64,000 nucleotides of DNA from Streptomyces sp. JJ36 (GCF_021696945.1 NZ_JACYHE010000016.1:29096-93095), one strand, 5' to 3'; counted from the first letter of the stretch, positions 30,758-39,909 are shown. Notes: generated by a model not told the origin, from the letters alone. Made by a program: numbers and translations.

Positions 30758-33700
30758 TCAACTCAGCCGCTGGCTGATCACCTTCGAGACGCCGTCACCC
30801 TGCATCGAGACCCCGTAGAGCGCGTCGGCGACCTCCATCGTGCGCTTCTGGTGCGTGATCACGATGAGCTGGGAGCTGTCCTTCAGCTCCTCCATGATCC
30901 GGATCAGCCGCTGCAGGTTGGTGTCGTCGAGCGCCGCCTCGACCTCGTCCATCACGTAGAACGGGCTGGGGCGTGCCTTGAAGATCGAGACCAGCAGCGC
31001 CACCGCCGTCAGCGAGCGCTCCCCGCCGGAGAGCAGGGACAACCGCTTCACCTTCTTGCCGGGCGGGCGGGCCTCCACGTCGACGCCGGTGGTCAGCATG
31101 TCGTCGGGGTCCGTCAGCACCAGCCGGCCCTCGCCGCCGGGGAAGAGCCGGGAGAACACGCCCTCGAACTCGCGCGCCGTGTCGTGGTACGCCTCGGTGA
31201 AGACCTGCTCGACCCTCTCGTCGACCTCCTTCACCACCTGGAGCAGGTCGGCCCGCGTCTTCTTCAGGTCGTCGAGCTGCTCGCTGAGGAACTGGTGCCG
31301 CTCCTCGAGCGCCGCGAACTCCTCCAGCGCCAGCGGATTGATCTTGCCCAGCTTCTGGTACGCCCGCTCGGCCGCCCGGAGGCGCTTCTCCTGCTCCGCA
31401 CGCACGAAGGGCACCGGTGTGTTCCGCGGGTGCTCCGGATCCTCCGGCAGTTCCTCGCCCTCGGCCGGCGGCGACGGCGGCACGGGCTGGTCCGGCCCGT
31501 ACTCCGCGACCAGCACGCCCGGCTCCACGCCGAGCTCCTCCAGCGCCTTCGTCTCGAGCTGCTCGACCCGCAGCCGCTTCTCCGCCCCCAGCACCTCACC
31601 GCGGTGCATCGAGTCGGTCAGCTTGTCCATCTCGTCCTTGAGCTCGCGACCGGCGTCCCGCTCGGCGGCCAGCGCCTGCTCCCGCTCCGTCTTGGCGCTC
31701 TCGGCGCCCTCACGTTCCTCCTGCGCCCGTACCAGCGACGCCTCCACGTACGCCAGCAACCGGCGCGCACCGGCGGCCACGGCCGCCGCGACCTCCGCCT
31801 CCCGGCGCAGCCGGGCCCGCCGGGCCTCCGCCCGGGCCCGCGCCTCCCGCTCGGCCCGTGCGCCCCGGTCCAGGGAGTCCGCCCGCCCGGCAAGGCCCTT
31901 CACCCGCTCCTCGTGCGTACGGACCTGGAGGCGGGCCTCCATCTCGGTCTGCCGGGCGTTGGCGCCGTCGGCGGCCAGCCGGTCCCGCAGCGAGGTGTCC
32001 GGCTCGCTCTCCTCCTCCTGCGCCTCCTCGGCGACCGCCAGCCGCTCCGCCAGCTCCTCGGCCTCCTGCCGGGCGCGCTCCAGGGTCTCCTCGGCCCGCG
32101 TGACCGCGGCGGCCGACCGCTCGGCCTCCTCCGCGGCCGCCCGTGCCTGACCGCCGAGCCGGCCCAGTCGCCCGGCGACCTGCGACTTCTCCCGGTCCGC
32201 CGCGGACCGGCGGGCGCCCAGCTCCTCGACCTCCGCCGTGCAGCCACGGCGCCGCTCCTCGGCCCGCCGCTGCGCCTCGGCGGTCTCGGCACAACGGGTG
32301 CCCAGCTCCTCCAGCCGGGCGGCGGCCTCGTCCACGGCGGCCTGCGCCTCCAGCAGGCTGGGCGCGCCGGCCGAACCGCCCTGGGCGAAGTGCGCGCCCA
32401 GCAGGTCGCCCTCGGCGGTGACGGCGACGGCAGCCGGGTCCGCGGCGACCAGTTCCTCGGCGTCCTCCAGCGTGGGGACCACGAGGACGCGGTCCAGCAG
32501 CGCACGGACCGCCGTCCGCAGGCCCGGGGGCGCCGTCACCAGGCCCGCCGCGGCGGGCCACCGCGGGCCGCCCGCGCTCCCGGGGGTGCCGGCGGGACCG
32601 GAGGGTCCGGTGACGTCACCGGGGGCGCCCTCGGTGACCCCGGAGGCCCCGGGGCCCGGCGCGGTCTCCCCTCCCCCGGGCCCCGCAGCATGGCCGGCCG
32701 GAGAGCCCGCCGCCCCGGAGCCCGCTGCGTGGTCCGGAGCGGGCCGGCTCACGGTCGCGAGCCCCCGGTCGTCCTGCGGTCCCGTGCCGCCGGGCCCGGC
32801 GGCACGGGCCTCCTGCGCCGCGTCCGGACCGGGCTCGGCGAGCAGCAGGGCCGCACGACCCGCGTCGTGCTTGCGCAGCAGACGGAAGGCGTCGGCAGCG
32901 GTGGCCGGGTCCGCCACCGCCAGCGCGTCCGCGGCCGCCCCCAGTGCGGCGGCCACCGGCACCTCGTACCCCGGCGCCACACCGAGGAACTCGGCGGCCG
33001 GCCCGAGCAGGCCGGTGAGCCGGTCCCGGGCGCCCAGCAGCGCGTCCGTGCCGTCCTTGCGGCGCAGTTGCAGCGCGAGCGCCTCGTGCCGCGCGGCCGT
33101 CGCGGCCCGTTCGCGCTCCGCCGACGTGGCCGCGTCCCGGGCGGCGGTCAGCTCCGCCTCGGCCTCCGCCAGCGCCTGCTTCGCCGCCTCGTGCGCCGCG
33201 GCCAGCTCCGCGTCCCCGGCGTCCAGCCCGTCGACCTCGGACCGCAGCGTCTCGTACTCCTGCTGCGCCTCCTCCGCCCGGTGCAGGGCGTCGTCGCGGG
33301 CGGCGGTCAGCCGGTCGATCTCCGCCTGTGCCGAGGCGGCGCGGCTCCGGGCGGCGTTGACCTGGCCGTTCAGCCGGGCCAGCCCCTCGCGGCGGTCGGC
33401 CAGGGCCTTGGCCGCGTCCCGCAGCCTGCGCTCCTCCTCGTGCAGCCGGCGTTCCAGCTCCGCCCGGTGCGCGACGGTGTCCTCGAGCGCGCGGGAGGCC
33501 GCCTCGAGCGCGGCCTCCAGCTCCGCCTCCTGCTCGCGGATGCGCCGGGCCTCCCGCTCCATCTCCTCCGGGTCGCGGCCCCGCCGTTCCTCCTCCTGCG
33601 GAGCGCCGGCACTCTTCACCCGGGCGTCCGCCAGGCTGACCGTGCCGCGCACCCGCTCGGCGAGCTGCGAGAGCTCGTACCAGGTCTCCTGGGCACGGCG

Positions 33701-34549
33701 GAGGCGCGGGGTCAGGGTCCGCACCTGCTGCTCCAGGTCCGCCTCCCGCCGGAGGGCCTCCTTCAGCCGGGCCTCCACGGCCTGCTTGCGTTCCTTGAGC
33801 GCCGCCTCGTCCGCGACCTCGGCGCGCAGCGCCTCGCGCAGGGTCACCAGGTCGTCGGCGAGCAGCCGGAGCCGGGCGTCCCGGAGGTCGGCCTGGATCA
33901 CCTGGGCCTTCCGGGCGACCGCGGCCTGCCGACCGAGCGGCTTGAGCTGCCGCCGGAGCTCGTCCGTCAGGTCCTGTACGCGCGCGAGGTTGGCCTGCAT
34001 CGCGTCGAGCTTCCGCAGCGCCTTCTCCTTGCGCTTGCGGTGCTTGAGGACACCGGCGGCCTCCTCGATGAAGGCCCGGCGGCCGGTGGGGTCGGCGTGC
34101 AGGACGCCGTCGAGCTGCCCCTGCCCCACGATGACGTGCATCTCCCGTCCGATACCGGAGTCGGAGAGCAGTTCCTGGATGTCGAGCAGTCGGCAGGTGT
34201 CGCCGTTGATCTGGTACTCGCTGCCGCCGTTGCGGAACATGATCCGCGTGAGGGTGACCTCGGAGTAGTCGATGGGCAGCGCGCCGTCGGCGTTGTCGAT
34301 GGTCAGCGAGACCTCGGCGCGGCCGAGCGGCGGACGCCCGGTCGTGCCGGCGAAGATGACGTCCTCCATCTTGCCGCCGCGCAGCGACTTGGCACCCTGC
34401 TCGCCCATCACCCACGACAGGGCGTCGACCACGTTGGACTTGCCCGAGCCGTTGGGGCCTACCACGCAGGTGATGCCGGGCTCGAAGCGCAGCGTGGTGG
34501 CGGAGGCGAAGGACTTGAACCCGCGCAGGGTCAGGCTCTTGAGGTGCAC
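30758..34549 (-). CDS. smc: Chromosome segregation protein SMC
   Basis: Condensin ATPase of 1263 aa. Walker A GPNGSGKS is at residues 31-38, R-loop and Q-loop segments follow, the ABC signature LLSGGERSLTAVALL lies near 1165-1180 and Walker B YVMDEVEAALDD near 1195. Two long coiled coils flank the hinge. The hinge holds an extra Gly/Pro/Ala-rich segment of about 95 residues (roughly 570-668), making the protein longer than the usual ~1180 aa. Start MHLKSLTLRGFKSFAS is canonical. ScpA and ScpB are not in the window. glcP follows on the same strand. Confidence 0.97.
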   Translation of the reverse strand: MHLKSLTLRGFKSFASATTLRFEPGITCVVGPNGSGKSNVVDALSWVMGEQGAKSLRGGKMEDVIFAGTTGRPPLGRAEVSLTIDNADGALPIDYSEVTLTRIMFRNGGSEYQINGDTCRLLDIQELLSDSGIGREMHVIVGQGQLDGVLHADPTGRRAFIEEAAGVLKHRKRKEKALRKLDAMQANLARVQDLTDELRRQLKPLGRQAAVARKAQVIQADLRDARLRLLADDLVTLREALRAEVADEAALKERKQAVEARLKEALRREADLEQQVRTLTPRLRRAQETWYELSQLAERVRGTVSLADARVKSAGAPQEEERRGRDPEEMEREARRIREQEAELEAALEAASRALEDTVAHRAELERRLHEEERRLRDAAKALADRREGLARLNGQVNAARSRAASAQAEIDRLTAARDDALHRAEEAQQEYETLRSEVDGLDAGDAELAAAHEAAKQALAEAEAELTAARDAATSAERERAATAARHEALALQLRRKDGTDALLGARDRLTGLLGPAAEFLGVAPGYEVPVAAALGAAADALAVADPATAADAFRLLRKHDAGRAALLLAEPGPDAAQEARAAGPGGTGPQDDRGLATVSRPAPDHAAGSGAAGSPAGHAAGPGGGETAPGPGASGVTEGAPGDVTGPSGPAGTPGSAGGPRWPAAAGLVTAPPGLRTAVRALLDRVLVVPTLEDAEELVAADPAAVAVTAEGDLLGAHFAQGGSAGAPSLLEAQAAVDEAAARLEELGTRCAETAEAQRRAEERRRGCTAEVEELGARRSAADREKSQVAGRLGRLGGQARAAAEEAERSAAAVTRAEETLERARQEAEELAERLAVAEEAQEEESEPDTSLRDRLAADGANARQTEMEARLQVRTHEERVKGLAGRADSLDRGARAEREARARAEARRARLRREAEVAAAVAAGARRLLAYVEASLVRAQEEREGAESAKTEREQALAAERDAGRELKDEMDKLTDSMHRGEVLGAEKRLRVEQLETKALEELGVEPGVLVAEYGPDQPVPPSPPAEGEELPEDPEHPRNTPVPFVRAEQEKRLRAAERAYQKLGKINPLALEEFAALEERHQFLSEQLDDLKKTRADLLQVVKEVDERVEQVFTEAYHDTAREFEGVFSRLFPGGEGRLVLTDPDDMLTTGVDVEARPPGKKVKRLSLLSGGERSLTAVALLVSIFKARPSPFYVMDEVEAALDDTNLQRLIRIMEELKDSSQLIVITHQKRTMEVADALYGVSMQGDGVSKVISQRLS

Positions 34550-34875
34550 GCCGTCGGACTCTACCTCCCGGCCCTCGCCCGTCGCCCTCGTTCACGCCGC
34601 GGGCCGGAGCGCCGTGGTGTTCGCCGTGGTGTTCGCCGCGGTCCCGGGGCGGGTTCCGGGGCGGGTTTCGGGACGGGGGGCGCAGGGCACATCAGACGGT
34701 AAGCAGTCGGGAAACACTCCGTAGCAGGGGACCCGAGCCACGCCGGAGGAAGCAGGGGGCGCCGAGGGAAGCGGAAGGATGGACCACCCCTGCAACGACG
34801 AAGGGACGCCGAAGCGTCCCTTGAATTTCCTGAGCGGTTGACTGTCGCGACAGCCCGACCGGCCGGGTGGGCCGA
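34550..34875. other. Intergenic region between smc and the 70-aa coiled-coil gene
   Basis: About 325 bp before smc. It holds the smc upstream region and the terminator at 34801-34822. Imperfect short direct repeats are visible (GTGGTGTTCGCCG twice near 34615-34640, and GGGGCGGGTT-like units near 34645-34675). No gene supported. Confidence 0.45.
34801..34822 (-). terminator. Terminator with UUCG tetraloop
   Basis: A 9-bp stem (34801-34809 with 34814-34822) closed by a TTCG loop on the minus strand, about 55 bp after the stop of the small coiled-coil gene. UUCG loops give very stable hairpins. Likely terminator of that gene, insulating smc. Confidence 0.7.
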
Positions 34876-35088
34876 TCAGGTCAGCGCAGGCTCCGCCTTG
34901 GAAACGTCGATGCCTTCGAGCAGCGAGTCGCCGCCGTGACGACGTGCGGCAGCCGACAGCGCGTCGTTCTCGGCCTGGATCCGAACGAGCTCGGATTCGA
35001 GGTCCTGGACGCGCTGCTGAAGCCGTCGCATCTCGGCGAGGACTCGGGGGTCGGAGCCGCCGACGTAACCGAGAAGCGCCTTTGCCAT
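34876..35088 (-). CDS. Conserved small coiled-coil protein
   Basis: Protein of 70 aa starting MAKALLGYVGGSDPRVLAEM. Residues 17-47 (AEMRRLQQRVQDLESELVRI and on) form a heptad coiled coil; the ends, MAKALLGYVGGSDPR and EGIDVSKAEPALT, look like conserved caps. I recognise the same protein in other actinobacteria but know no function. It has a clear GGAGGACC ribosome site and its own terminator, so it is a real monocistronic gene. No membrane segment or signal peptide. Confidence 0.8.
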   Translation of the reverse strand: MAKALLGYVGGSDPRVLAEMRRLQQRVQDLESELVRIQAENDALSAAARRHGGDSLLEGIDVSKAEPALT

Positions 35089-35387
35089 GATGGATGGTCC
35101 TCCACACTGAATGACCGACCGGAGCGGTGTGGGTCGTGAGGGAATCGCACCCGCGGTGTCTGCTCTGTACTTGTCTTCAGGGTCAAACAGTTAAGGTGCG
35201 CGGGGCTTCCAGAATCTCACCAAATGGTTTGGCGGTCAACACGATCACGCTCCGGTCCCCCGGGTGGCCCTGCCTCGACGGCCGCGGCGGCCGGAAGCGG
35301 CGTCCCGTGGGAGCCCGCGGAGATCACTTGTGCGGGAAGCCTTGCACGCCCGGCCGCAAATGGCAACCAGTTGTTGCACACGTGCGC

Positions 35388-35651
35388 TCACCGGATCTCG
35401 AAGCCGTCGTAGCCGCCCCGGGGCGGCATCCAGATCTCCGTGACGCCGTCGACCGTCCCGGGCGTGTCGCCGTTCCGCAGCCACTCCAGCAGTCGCTCGC
35501 AGCGGGCCCGCTCCCCCTCGGCCACCACCTGGACGCGGCCGTCGCGCAGATTGACCGCGAACCCCTCCAGGCCGCCGATGCCCAGCGCGGCCGCCCGGGT
35601 GAACCAGCGGAAGCCCACCCGCTGCACCCGCCCCCGCACCCACGCCGTCAT
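35388..35651 (-). CDS. acyP: Acylphosphatase
   Basis: Small enzyme hydrolysing acyl phosphates. The core is 87 aa from [17 protein letters not shown], with the active-site Arg in GFRWF and the Asn in [16 protein letters not shown]. The usual motif is VQGVGFR; here Gly is replaced by Arg (VQRVGFR). The frame is open up to an ATG at 35771, which would add 40 Ala/Pro/Gly-rich residues; I prefer 35651 from family length, though neither start has a strong ribosome site. It lies between smc and the CAP gene, as in other Streptomyces. Confidence 0.88.
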   Translation of the reverse strand: MTAWVRGRVQRVGFRWFTRAAALGIGGLEGFAVNLRDGRVQVVAEGERARCERLLEWLRNGDTPGTVDGVTEIWMPPRGGYDGFEIR

Positions 35652-35793
35652 CCGGGCCGCCCCGGCGCCCGTGGCCTCTCCGGGGCCCGCGGGGGGCGCG
35701 GCGCCCCGGGCGGGAGCGGGCCGCGCGGCCGCCGGGGGGCGTTCCCCGTCCTCGTCCGTCCTCGTACGCATCCCCGCACGCTATCCGGACAAA

Positions 35794-35844
35794 TGACCGG
35801 GAGACTCACGGGCCCTCCCGTCCATGCCGTAGTCTCCCCGGTCA
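35794..35844 (+). promoter_or_regulatory. Hairpin in the acyP / CAP intergenic region
   Basis: Arms 35794-35806 and 35831-35844 pair over 13 bp with a single bulged C, enclosing a smaller CGGG/CCCG stem. It ends about 50 bp before the CAP-domain gene. It may be a 5' UTR element of that gene or an operator for the divergent acyP; no riboswitch family is recognised. Confidence 0.4.
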
Positions 35845-35896
35845 ATGGAGTCACCCGGACGGGTGAGTGCCCCCCGAGCATGTGAGGACAGCAGAG

Positions 35897-36901
35897 ATGG
35901 GCCGCCATCGACGCGCCACTTCCGTCGCTCCCGAACCCGTGGTGTCCGGCCGGCACGGCGCCGGACGGCACGCCACCGCACGGCACGGTGCCGGACGGCA
36001 CCGCGGAACCCACCGCAAGCGGAACGCCGCCCCGGTGCGCACCGGCCTGCTGGGCGTCTCCGCCGCGGTCGCCATGGGTGCCGTCGCGGTGGCCTCCGGG
36101 CTGATTCCCGGCCCTTCGGGCACCTACACGGTGGGCGACCCGGGCGGCCCGGGCGACCGCATACGCGCGGGCGGCCCCACCGGTCTGGACGCCCAGGGCG
36201 GCAGCGCCTCCCCCTCGGCCCCGGACAGGGGCACCAGCGGCGCCGACCGGGACCACCGGCGCTCCACCGCCCCCTCGGCCTCCGCCCCGTCCTCCTCCGC
36301 GGCCGACCCGTCCCGCAGCGCCGAGCCGGACGCGAGCGAGCGCGAGAAGACGCCGGAGTCCTCGCAGCAGCCCTCGAGGACCACCTCCCCCAGCCGCGAG
36401 AAGAACACCGGCGGCAGCGACGCGAGTCCGGACGGGAACGAGCGCACGGACACCTCGGAGGATCCCGGCCGCACCCGGTCGGCCACGCCCGGCGGGGACG
36501 GCACCGGCGGCAGCCTGGACGCCGAGACGGCCGCCGAGGCCCGGGTGCTGAAACTGGTCAACCAGGAACGCGCCCAGGCCGGCTGCAAGCCGGTGACGGC
36601 CGATCCGGACCTGGCCGAGCTGGCCGGGGACTACAGCGCGGAGATGGCCGACCGCGGCTTCTTCTCCCACACCTCACCGGACGGCGAGACGCCCTGGGAC
36701 CGGGCCGAGGAAGCGGGGATCGACAACCTGGGCGGCGAGAACATCGCCCGCGGCCAGGCCGACGCCGAGGCCGTCATGGAGTCCTGGATGAACAGCCCGG
36801 GACACCGTGCCAACATCCTCAACTGCGACTACCGGACGCTGGGTGTGGGGGCGCACTTCGCCGAGGGCGGGCCGTGGTGGACGCAGAACTTCGGCTTCTG
36901 A
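35897..36901 (+). CDS. Membrane-anchored CAP (SCP/PR-1) domain protein
   Basis: Surface protein of 334 aa. A cytoplasmic N-terminus of about 48 residues is rich in His, Arg and Gly ([20 protein letters not shown]), then one membrane helix ([20 protein letters not shown], 51-70). A linker of about 140 Ser/Pro/Asp-rich residues follows, and the CAP domain fills about 215-334: [75 protein letters not shown]. The CAP His and Glu cavity residues are present. Start MGRHRRATS at 35897 has GAGGA upstream. Its last 83 bp are antisense to mutM. Confidence 0.9.
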   Translation: MGRHRRATSVAPEPVVSGRHGAGRHATARHGAGRHRGTHRKRNAAPVRTGLLGVSAAVAMGAVAVASGLIPGPSGTYTVGDPGGPGDRIRAGGPTGLDAQGGSASPSAPDRGTSGADRDHRRSTAPSASAPSSSAADPSRSAEPDASEREKTPESSQQPSRTTSPSREKNTGGSDASPDGNERTDTSEDPGRTRSATPGGDGTGGSLDAETAAEARVLKLVNQERAQAGCKPVTADPDLAELAGDYSAEMADRGFFSHTSPDGETPWDRAEEAGIDNLGGENIARGQADAEAVMESWMNSPGHRANILNCDYRTLGVGAHFAEGGPWWTQNFGF

Positions 36902-38000
36902 ACGGGCGCTGGCAGCGGGGGCAGAAGTAGCTGGAGCGGTTCATCCACGGCCGGCGACGCAGGGGTGTGCCGCAGCGGCGGCAGGGCTCGTCCTCGCGCC
37001 CGTACGCGTCCAGGGAGCGCTCGAAGTAGCCTGACTCGCCGTTGACGTTGACGTAGAGGCTGTCGAAGCTGGTGCCGCCGACCGCGAGGGCGGCGGCCAT
37101 CACCTCCCGGAGGTGGGAGACCAGCTCCGCGGTGCGCTGCCGGGTGAGGGTGGCGGTGGGCCGGTCGTAGTGCAGCCGCGCCCGCCACAGCGCCTCGTCG
37201 GCGTAGATGTTGCCGACACCGCTGATCAGGGACTGGTCGAGCAGCGCCCGCTTGACCGTGGTCCGGCGGCGGCGGAGCGCTGCGTGGAAGGCGTCCTCGT
37301 CGAAGCCGGGGTCCAGCGGGTCCCGGGCGATGTGCGCGATCACGTCGGGGACACCGTCGGCGGTGTCCGGGTGCAGTGAGAGCCCGCCGAAGGTGCGCTG
37401 GTCGACGAAGCGCAGCTCGGCGGGGGGCACCGGCGGGGCGGCGTCGGCGGTGTTCTGCCAGTCGTCCGGACCGGCCGGTGTCGCCGGATCCGCCCCGGCG
37501 GACGGCTGCGGGCCGGGAACCGGCCGGGCGCCCGGGCCGGGCACCGCGGGAGTCCCGGCCGTGTCCGCGGCCAGGTGCCCGGCAGTGCCTGCCGCCGGGG
37601 CCCCGACGGTGTCTGCGGCCGGCGTGGCGGCGGTGTCTACGGCCGGCGTGCCGACGGTGCCTGCGGCCGGCGTCCCGGCCGCGGGCTCCGCCAGCCGTAT
37701 GCGTACCCGGAGGTGCCGCTCGTCGGGCGCGCCCGCGGGCTGGACCAGGAGCTGGCCGCTCATGCCGAGGTGGGCGAGGAGCGAGGTCCCGGTCCCGGCC
37801 ACCGGCACCCAGAGGTACTTCCCGCGGCGCCGCGGCGCCCCCAGTACGGCCCCGGCGAGGCGGTCCGCGAAGTCCCGCCCGCCGGCGGCGTGCCGCCGCA
37901 CGGCGCGCGGGTGCAGCACGGCCACACCGTCGACGGCCCGGCCGGCCACCCAGCGCTCCAGGCCGCGCCGTACGACCTCCACCTCGGGCAGTTCGGGCAC
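36819..38000 (-). CDS. mutM: Formamidopyrimidine-DNA glycosylase with repeat insertion
   Basis: Base-excision glycosylase/AP lyase removing 8-oxoguanine and FapyG. The catalytic N-terminus [16 protein letters not shown], the Lys in RRGKYLWV, the H2TH segment [20 protein letters not shown] and the zinc finger CRRCGTPL...CPRCQ with the MNRSSYF Arg are intact. At 393 aa it is about 100 residues longer than usual. Residues about 100-190 are an inserted Ala/Gly/Thr/Pro segment built of 8-aa repeats, lying between the two halves of the N-terminal beta domain. A further 28 residues follow the zinc finger, antisense to the CAP gene end. Confidence 0.93.
   Translation of the reverse strand: MPELPEVEVVRRGLERWVAGRAVDGVAVLHPRAVRRHAAGGRDFADRLAGAVLGAPRRRGKYLWVPVAGTGTSLLAHLGMSGQLLVQPAGAPDERHLRVRIRLAEPAAGTPAAGTVGTPAVDTAATPAADTVGAPAAGTAGHLAADTAGTPAVPGPGARPVPGPQPSAGADPATPAGPDDWQNTADAAPPVPPAELRFVDQRTFGGLSLHPDTADGVPDVIAHIARDPLDPGFDEDAFHAALRRRRTTVKRALLDQSLISGVGNIYADEALWRARLHYDRPTATLTRQRTAELVSHLREVMAAALAVGGTSFDSLYVNVNGESGYFERSLDAYGREDEPCRRCGTPLRRRPWMNRSSYFCPRCQRPFRSRSSASTTARPRRSAPPHPASGSRS
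37561..37680. repeat. Degenerate 24-bp tandem repeat inside mutM
   Basis: Five head-to-tail 24-bp units (37561, 37585, 37609, 37633, 37657), e.g. GTGTCTGCGGCCGGCGTGGC plus 4 nt, with a partial unit before them. Read in mutM they encode 8-residue units such as GTPAVDTA and ATPAADTV. The period is a multiple of 3, so copy-number change keeps the frame. Confidence 0.9.
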
Positions 38001-38060
38001 CTGGTTCTCCTGGGAACGGGTCGGTCGGCGCGGTGTGGGGCGGGGCGGGCCCCGGCCCCC

Positions 38061-38873
38061 TCAGGAGGCGCCGGGGTCGCCCGGGTCGCCGGGGGCCGGG
38101 CTGGCCGCCGCGGCGTCGCCGTCGTCGGCCCGTGCGTCGGCCGCCGTACGGATCGCCCGGTAGGCGGCCTCCGCGGCCTGCTGCTCGGCTTCCTTCTTGC
38201 TGCGGCCGGTGCCGGTGCCGTACGCGACACCACCGACGCGGGCTGCAGCCGTGAAGATCTTCTCGTGGTCCGGGCCGGTCTCACTGACCGCGTACTCGGG
38301 CACGCCGAGGGCCTCCGCGGCGGTCAGCTCCTGGAGGCTGGTCTTCCAGTCGAGTCCGGCGCCGAGCCCGGCGGACTTCTCGATCAGCGGATCGAACAGG
38401 CGGTGCACCAGCTCGGAGGCCGCGTCCAGACCGCAGTCCAGATAAACCGCCCCGATCACCGCCTCCAGGGTGTCGGCGAGGATGGAGGCCTTGTCGCGCC
38501 CGCCGGTGCCCTCCTCGCCCCGGCCCAGCCGGACGAAGGAGCCCAGTTCGAGCCCGCGCGCCACATCGGCGAGGGCCCGGGAGTTGACCACGGCCGCCCG
38601 AAGCTTGGCGAGCTGTCCCTCGGGCAGGTCGGGGTGCGTGCGGTAGAGCGTGTCGGTGACGACCAGGCCGAGTACCGAGTCGCCGAGGAACTCGAGACGC
38701 TCGTTGGTGGGCAGCCCGCCGTTCTCGTACGCGTACGAGCGGTGCGTCAGCGCACGCACCAGAAGGGCGGACTCGAGCCGATAGCCGAGCCGCCCTTCCA
38801 GAAGCGCGAGGGACGAGGCCGCGTCCACCAGGTCCGCCGGTGCCGCCTCGTGCGGCGTCGTGGCGTCTGACAT
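38061..38873 (-). CDS. rnc: Ribonuclease III
   Basis: Double-strand-specific endoribonuclease (AbsB in S. coelicolor, a global regulator of antibiotic genes). The 270-aa product has the signature [18 protein letters not shown], the second acidic cluster [15 protein letters not shown], and a C-terminal dsRNA-binding domain ([34 protein letters not shown]). A short Ala/Asp/Gly tail follows. Start MSDATTP at 38873; a GTG 12 nt earlier is possible. The gene order DUF177-rpmF-rnc-mutM is the conserved actinobacterial one. Confidence 0.97.
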   Translation of the reverse strand: MSDATTPHEAAPADLVDAASSLALLEGRLGYRLESALLVRALTHRSYAYENGGLPTNERLEFLGDSVLGLVVTDTLYRTHPDLPEGQLAKLRAAVVNSRALADVARGLELGSFVRLGRGEEGTGGRDKASILADTLEAVIGAVYLDCGLDAASELVHRLFDPLIEKSAGLGAGLDWKTSLQELTAAEALGVPEYAVSETGPDHEKIFTAAARVGGVAYGTGTGRSKKEAEQQAAEAAYRAIRTAADARADDGDAAAASPAPGDPGDPGAS

Positions 38874-38892
38874 GGAGCGAGTCACCCGCCGA

Positions 38893-39066
38893 TCAGACCT
38901 CGAGGACCTGACGCTTGTTGTAGGTGCCGCAGTTGGGGCACGCGATGTGCTGCTGCCTGGGCTCCTGGCACCGCTCGCACTTCACCAGGGTCGGGACCGC
39001 AGCCTTCCACTGCGACCGGCGGTGGCGCGTGTTGCTGCGCGACATCTTCCGCTTCGGAACGGCCAC
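38893..39066 (-). CDS. rpmF: 50S ribosomal protein L32
   Basis: Protein of 57 aa starting at a GTG ([20 protein letters not shown]), the canonical L32 opening. It has a zinc ribbon: CERC and CPNC pairs around QEPRQQHIA, so it is the zinc-containing (C+) form. It starts 2 bp after the DUF177 stop, the usual yceD-rpmF pair, and rnc follows 19 bp later. Longer open frame upstream is antisense noise. Confidence 0.97.
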   Translation of the reverse strand: MAVPKRKMSRSNTRHRRSQWKAAVPTLVKCERCQEPRQQHIACPNCGTYNKRQVLEV

Positions 39067-39068
39067 GG

Positions 39069-39701
39069 CTACTTCTCCTGCTTCCCGTCGGCGTCCGGTC
39101 CGGCGCCGCTCTGATCGTCCTTCTCGCCGTCCCGGATGGTCTCGGCGAGTCCCTGCAGTGCCGCCCAACGGATGTCGACGGCGTCTTCGTGCCGGTGCTC
39201 CGGATCGTCCGCCAGCCGCGCCCCGCACTCGGGGCAGAGACCGGGGCAGTCCTCCCGGCAGACCGGCTGCAGCGGCAGTGACAGCACCACCGCGTCCCGC
39301 AGCACGGGTTCGAGGTCGAAGAGATCGCCCTCGAGGAAGAACCTGTCCTCCTCCTCGGCGTCGTCGCCGGTGTCCGCGGGGCGGCTCCGGTCGTCGGCGT
39401 CGGGGTAGGTGAACAGTTCCTGGAAGTCCGCCTCGGCGTGCTGCTCCAGCGGCTCCAGACACCTTACGCACTCCCCCCGCAGCGGCGCACGGGCGGTGCC
39501 CGTGACGAGCACCCCCTCCATGACCGACTCCAGGCGGAGGTCCAGCTCCACGGCCGCGCCCTCCGGCACCCCGATGAACTCCACACCGAGATCCTTCGGC
39601 GCCGGCACCGTGCGGGAGAGCTCCTTCATCGCACCAGGCCGCCGCCCCAGCTCGCGCGTGTCGAACACGAGGGGGGCACGGTGGTCGAGGGGGGCGTTCA
39701 G
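39069..39701 (-). CDS. DUF177 (YceD-like) protein, probable CTG start
   Basis: YceD/DUF177 protein of about 210 aa, linked to 23S rRNA/large-subunit biogenesis by its constant pairing with rpmF. Recognisable parts: [22 protein letters not shown] at the start, [44 protein letters not shown] and a Cys cluster [13 protein letters not shown]. There is no ATG or GTG in a suitable place: the only codons between the open-frame limit and the conserved N-terminus are non-starts, so I use the CTG at 39701, which has AGGA about 8 nt upstream. The next Met would remove the conserved VFDTREL segment. Confidence 0.87.
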   Translation of the reverse strand: MNAPLDHRAPLVFDTRELGRRPGAMKELSRTVPAPKDLGVEFIGVPEGAAVELDLRLESVMEGVLVTGTARAPLRGECVRCLEPLEQHAEADFQELFTYPDADDRSRPADTGDDAEEEDRFFLEGDLFDLEPVLRDAVVLSLPLQPVCREDCPGLCPECGARLADDPEHRHEDAVDIRWAALQGLAETIRDGEKDDQSGAGPDADGKQEK

Positions 39702-39909
39702 GGCTTTCCTGCCTTCGGTCGTTCTGCGGGTGGTGCCGGGTACTGCTGCGAGCCGCGCTCCGCCGTCGCACCGCCGGGGCGCCGGCGGCCGTCGGAAACG
39801 GCCGTCCGGGCAGCCTGCAGTGCGGACAGGCGCGACCGAAGAGCCAGGATACTGGACGGGGCGCCGCGCACCCAATCGGGAGCCCGCGCCCCGCGGGGAC
39901 GGTGACGGC

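Noticed and set aside
30740..34702. 1320-aa open frame antisense to smc
   Set aside because: Mirror of smc codon bias; low-complexity Leu/Arg/Gly composition, no motifs.
35120..35185. tRNA T-arm-like sequence (GGGTGCGATTCCC, minus strand)
   Set aside because: No pairing acceptor stem, D-arm or anticodon arm could be built around it.
37561..37680. Repeat array as mobile element or CRISPR
   Set aside because: Contiguous in-frame 24-bp units encoding part of MutM, no spacers or terminal inverted repeats.
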